64,000 nucleotides of DNA from Lucinisca nassula (Eukaryota > Mollusca > Bivalvia > Lucinida > Lucinidae): NCBI GenBank assembly GCA_963580285.1, contig OY757010.1:71762738-71826737 (forward strand), given 5' to 3'. The notes below the pieces were generated by a model that had not been told where the DNA came from, ran no database searches, and was given only the letters and a program-made list of their open reading frames with translations. The translations under genes and the position numbers were made by a program. This document shows, piece after piece, positions 61,316-64,000 of the stretch (position 1 is its first letter; each line of letters begins with the position of its first letter).

Positions 61316-61650
61316 GTGTGTGTGTGTGAATTCGGGTTTAACGTCGCTTTCAACAATTTTTCAGTCATATCACGACGGTGTCTGGTTGCGACAGGGAGCT
61401 CAATGCTCACGTTTATAGTGCTGCCTCACTGAAGTATCATGTCCCAGACACATTACATGATACCACACCCAGTCACATTATCCTGAGACTGGATCGACCA
61501 GTCCTAGCTCTACCCCGTAAATCTGAGTGCCAAACGAGGAGCAGATAGTACCATTTTTAACGACTTTGGTATATCGCGGCCCGGGATCGAACCCGAGACC
61601 TCCCGTTCCCCGGAGCGGACACTCTACCAACTGAGCTATCGGGGCCGGTG
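61316..61650 (-). mobile_element. tRNA-derived SINE (GCCCCGATAGCTC head), copy 2
   Basis: Inverted relative to 21949-22270 and nearly identical. Exact 14-bp target duplication TAGTTGTTTCATGT at 61302-61315 and 61651-61664. (GT)n tail, GAATTCGGGTTTAACGTCGC, and head GAGCTATCGGGGCCGG. Identity of the two copies suggests a recently active family. Confidence 0.85.
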
Positions 61651-61664
61651 TAGTTGTTTCATGT

Positions 61665-62263
61665 AAGTGTTTCTTTTCCTTGGTGTCTCTGATGGGATAT
61701 GTGGGTTTATTGTATCAATTCCTGATCATTGTCTTCACTTCTATTTTATTGTGGTTGTCCAACATGCGCTGAGGACATTGCTTTATTCGCAGGGTGAACA
61801 TGAAGTACTGGCCGTGACAAATGTAGTAGCAGCAGGGGGTTGGGGTGGGGGAGGGGTGGGGTAGGGGGAAGGTGAATGGACTTTTTGTTCCAGCCATGAA
61901 AGGTTTTTCGGCTAATTAAGGTCCCAGCCTTTTTTTTGCCCAAATATATTCTTTTTTTGGCAAATTAAACCTCTCAACCCTTAAACATCCATATCCTCTT
62001 TTTGGCAAATTAAACCTCCCAACCCTAAAAAATATTCCACCCCAACTGGCTGCGACATACCAAGGGCACTCGCCGAGTGCAGTAGCAGTGGGGGGGGGGG
62101 GGGAGGGGGGGGTCCCAGTATATACAATATAAGTTCTAAGACACACCCCATTCAGTAAATAAAGCCACCCAACACCCAGACGTTTTACTGCCGGGATAAA
62201 GAAGTAACCCATTTAGACAAGTATTTGTTTTGGTTATAACGGTTTTAACGCTCATTCTTAATC
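61665..62263. other. No gene; G-rich tracts beside a GC-rich element
   Basis: TTTTTGGCAAATTAAACCTC occurs twice (61951 and 61999). G-runs at 61836-61868 and 62088-62112. This is the left neighbour of the polymerase-bearing block. I could not find a terminal inverted repeat because the right end lies outside the window. Confidence 0.4.
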
Positions 62264-62530
62264 ATGCTTAAGGGACGCAACAATTGTAAGTGGTTGACTT
62301 TGGGTTCGGTTGAGTCCTGTGGTAAGAGTTGTATGGAAGAGTACTGTGAAATCCACCGCATGCTTCTCCGCAAAGGTTCATACACGCAGCCATGCAAGGT
62401 TTGTGGGACGGGGGTTACACAGAAACAACGACTTTGTTGGTCGCACGGAAATGCAAGTGCGTGGAGCCGTGCAGCCAGAGAGGTGGAGAAGGAATTTAAG
62501 CGTATGTCCGATTTTGAAGTTTCTAATTAG
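62264..62530 (+). CDS. Small Cys/His-rich protein (possible zinc-binding)
   Basis: An 88-residue ORF with a good ATG (ATCATGC). It has two Cys/His groups: C8, C19, C23, C28, H31, and C44-x2-C47-x10-C58-x2-H61. The second is a plausible zinc ribbon or finger. The C-terminal part is basic then acidic. It is the first of three tightly packed plus-strand coding blocks, 36 bp before the next ATG, with no introns. That compactness suggests a virus-like or large mobile element rather than host DNA. The protein was not recognised. A nucleic-acid-binding role is only a guess from cysteine content and company. Confidence 0.6.
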   Translation: MLKGRNNCKWLTLGSVESCGKSCMEEYCEIHRMLLRKGSYTQPCKVCGTGVTQKQRLCWSHGNASAWSRAAREVEKEFKRMSDFEVSN

Positions 62531-62566
62531 AGAATATTTTGATAACTAGTATACCTATCTGCAACT

Positions 62567-62941
62567 ATGGATGAACTGATCGATGAGATCCTTGCAGAAA
62601 TGCCCGACCAAGCCGCTGCCCTCGGCGGCGAATTTACCGACCTGGACGGTCAGGTCCCTCGCCCGGTGGGGCTTCCAGCCGACCAGTGGGTCGAGATTCT
62701 TAACGACGTCAAAGAAGAGTTCGAAGTCGACGACACCAACCTCGCCCCACTAAGAGATGGCGATCTCAACTGTGTGGCCCAGAGAGTTGTGGAGCACTTT
62801 GAAGGTGCCCTGAAGGGTCAGGGGCTAACGCCAGTGCGCCGCCAAAAAATACAAAAATGGGAGGAGAGAGTTCACAGAGGTGGCGCAACTATTGACGACG
62901 CGTCCGAGCTGGAAAGGATCCTCAAAAAGCAATCATCCTGA
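62567..62941 (+). CDS. Acidic hypothetical protein upstream of polymerase
   Basis: Starts MDELIDEILAEMPDQAAALG, runs 124 residues, rich in D and E, and ends ILKKQSS. GC content jumps here relative to all DNA to the left. The end overlaps the beginning of the polymerase-like reading frame, which opens one frame back (-1) across CTCAAAAAGC near 62927. So this may be a stand-alone protein or the N-terminal part of a larger product joined by frameshifting or separated by an indel. No domain recognised. Confidence 0.55.
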   Translation: MDELIDEILAEMPDQAAALGGEFTDLDGQVPRPVGLPADQWVEILNDVKEEFEVDDTNLAPLRDGDLNCVAQRVVEHFEGALKGQGLTPVRRQKIQKWEERVHRGGATIDDASELERILKKQSS

Positions 62942-64000
62942 GGGACATTGCTGATGAGGACATCTTCAACAGTGGCAAATATGGTAGAGGTGGGGATGGC
63001 GGCCATAGATCCGTAGAACACATCTGCCACAACGGCCACGCTTGGTTCAAAGACATCCACTTCACCCAAAGTAGAGAGGTTCACATATACGAGGGCGACA
63101 TCTGGCAGGCTATTCGGGAAGCAACCCGTGGGGAGCCGATCGCGGTCTGGTTCATGGGCGGCCAAGACGCGAACGAAGTTCGCAAGCTCTCAGCTGACCA
63201 GTTCGTGCTCAAGGACGGCGGGAGGCCCAAGAGCGTTTCCAAGCAATCTGCGCCAAACTGGGCAACCCTGAACTTGCTGAGAGAGCCTTCGGCGAAAATC
63301 AGACGGCCAGCATTGTGGCAAAGGAAAGGACCGGCTGGAAGCCAACCCCATCCAACCTCCTCCAAGTCGTTGAGAAGGCCTGTGTAGAGCACGGTCACGG
63401 CGGCCTCTGGAACTCGATGAATTATGACACGAGGGAAGTTGTCAGCATCTACATGAAGGCCTGCTATCCGGCATCCTTCCAGGGCATGGGTGAAGCCAAA
63501 CCCTATTTCGAGCGGTTCGGACACCCAACCCACAGGATGGTTCATGTAGCCACCAATGGCACTCTCCCCAAAGACACAGGCACAGGTTTCGCCGAAATTC
63601 AAGAATGGGAGTTTGATGCAACCTGCCATCCTGTCAACCCTGCCTGGTTCGGGAAGCATTTCGCCCCCGAAAGCGGTGGTTGGGCACCGACACAGCTCAT
63701 TGCCTTCCTCACAGAGTCTGGCTTGCTGAAAAGCCTCAAGGTTCGGGAAGCCATCACCGCCTTTTAGAAGCAAACCGATGGGTGGCTCCCAGAAGACCGT
63801 GACCAAGGCTGCAGTGTTACCGGCAAGTTCACCCAAGGCGCCAACGGAGTTGGCTGCAAAAGACTGACACGAAGGCTTGTGACCGACCAAGGAGAATTCG
63901 ACTTCCTCGTGCGAGATACCCGCCAAGACGGCACCCTGGTCGGAGCTCCCGAAAGGTGTCCTCTGGGCTATGTTCTCACGTATTATGACGGCTCCCAACC
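62896..64000 (+). pseudogene. Family-B DNA polymerase-like gene, degenerate, runs off the window
   Basis: The coding signal runs through three pieces: frame A from 62896 to about 63216, frame B from about 63217 to 63767, then frame B again after a TAG (63765-63767) to the window end. Frame B has IYMKACYPASFQG (about 63449-63487), followed about 40 residues on by TGFAEIQEWEF. HPVNPAWFGKHFA, GGWAPTQLIAFL and LKVREAITAF come next. This order fits the palm of protein-primed family-B polymerases: motif A DxxSLYP, then GF.., P.LP.., W...EL..A. Here the motif A metal-binding Asp position reads Tyr. After the TAG the sequence continues KFTQGANG and LVRDTRQDGTLVGAPERC. Two -1 shifts (in CTCAAAAAGC and near GGCGGGAGGCC), the stop and the altered motif A indicate a dead copy, unless the shifts are assembly errors. 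Catalytic motifs B and C lie beyond the window. Confidence 0.5.

Noticed and set aside
62872..63998. Long minus-strand ORFs opposite the polymerase-like gene, up to 305 residues
   Set aside because: They are antisense shadows in GC-rich coding DNA. The plus strand shows the recognisable motif order.

Overview
This is intron-rich, AT-rich invertebrate DNA. It most likely comes from a bivalve mollusc of the Dreissena/Mya/Mercenaria type. The pointers are several tRNA-derived SINE families (one with a Nin-DC-like tail), a Penelope-like element, a Gmr1-like Ty3/gypsy element, TTAA-flanked miniature elements, and the palindromes built on GCAAACAGTG..CAGACCC..GATCAGACGCCGC. Genus and species cannot be fixed from the sequence alone. 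There is no complete host gene. Two candidate minus-strand exons (33878-33987 and 49265-49399) suggest that much of the window lies in introns of one minus-strand gene. A frameshifted plus-strand SAM-like exon lies at 45173-45355.

Layout. 1-12.5 kb: tandem repeats and many miniature inverted-repeat elements (TTAA-flanked, hAT-like, a fold-back Tc1 copy, and hairpin families called A, B, C, D, H and N here). 12.5-15.4 kb: two tandem-repeat arrays of about 145-150 bp. 15.5-18 kb: Penelope-like and LINE remnants. 18-33 kb: dense hairpin MITEs with SINEs nested in them, several with readable target-site duplications. 33.8-43.9 kb: a host-like exon, a 607-bp fold-back element with a 22-bp palindrome array, a cluster of one short repeat (called R3 here), and a 4-kb fold-back element made of heptamer arrays and SINE-derived blocks. 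44-49.8 kb: SAM-like exon, Penelope fragment, Tc1-like MITE, candidate exon. 49.9-54.0 kb: the 5' half of a Gmr1-like LTR retrotransposon with LTR, tRNA-Pro-type primer site, gag, protease and truncated integrase. 54.4-55.4 kb: a third fold-back element. 55.5-61.7 kb: repeats and MITEs. 62.2-64.0 kb: a compact, GC-rich, intronless block of plus-strand ORFs ending in a degenerate family-B DNA polymerase-like gene. It looks like the edge of a large virus-like or self-synthesising mobile element that continues beyond the window.

Main points of interest. (1) Three fold-back elements share a terminal sequence close to TACGGAACCCGGGAAGGGAC and 6-bp target duplications but carry unrelated palindromic interiors. 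(2) The Gmr1-like LTR carries two perfect heat-shock elements upstream of its TATA box. (3) MITE families with different termini share one central hairpin core, while another group keeps its flanks and hairpin tip but has different stems. (4) The GC-rich polymerase-bearing element at the right edge. Repeat letters and R3 are local names for this annotation. Family assignments come from reading motifs, not from database searches.
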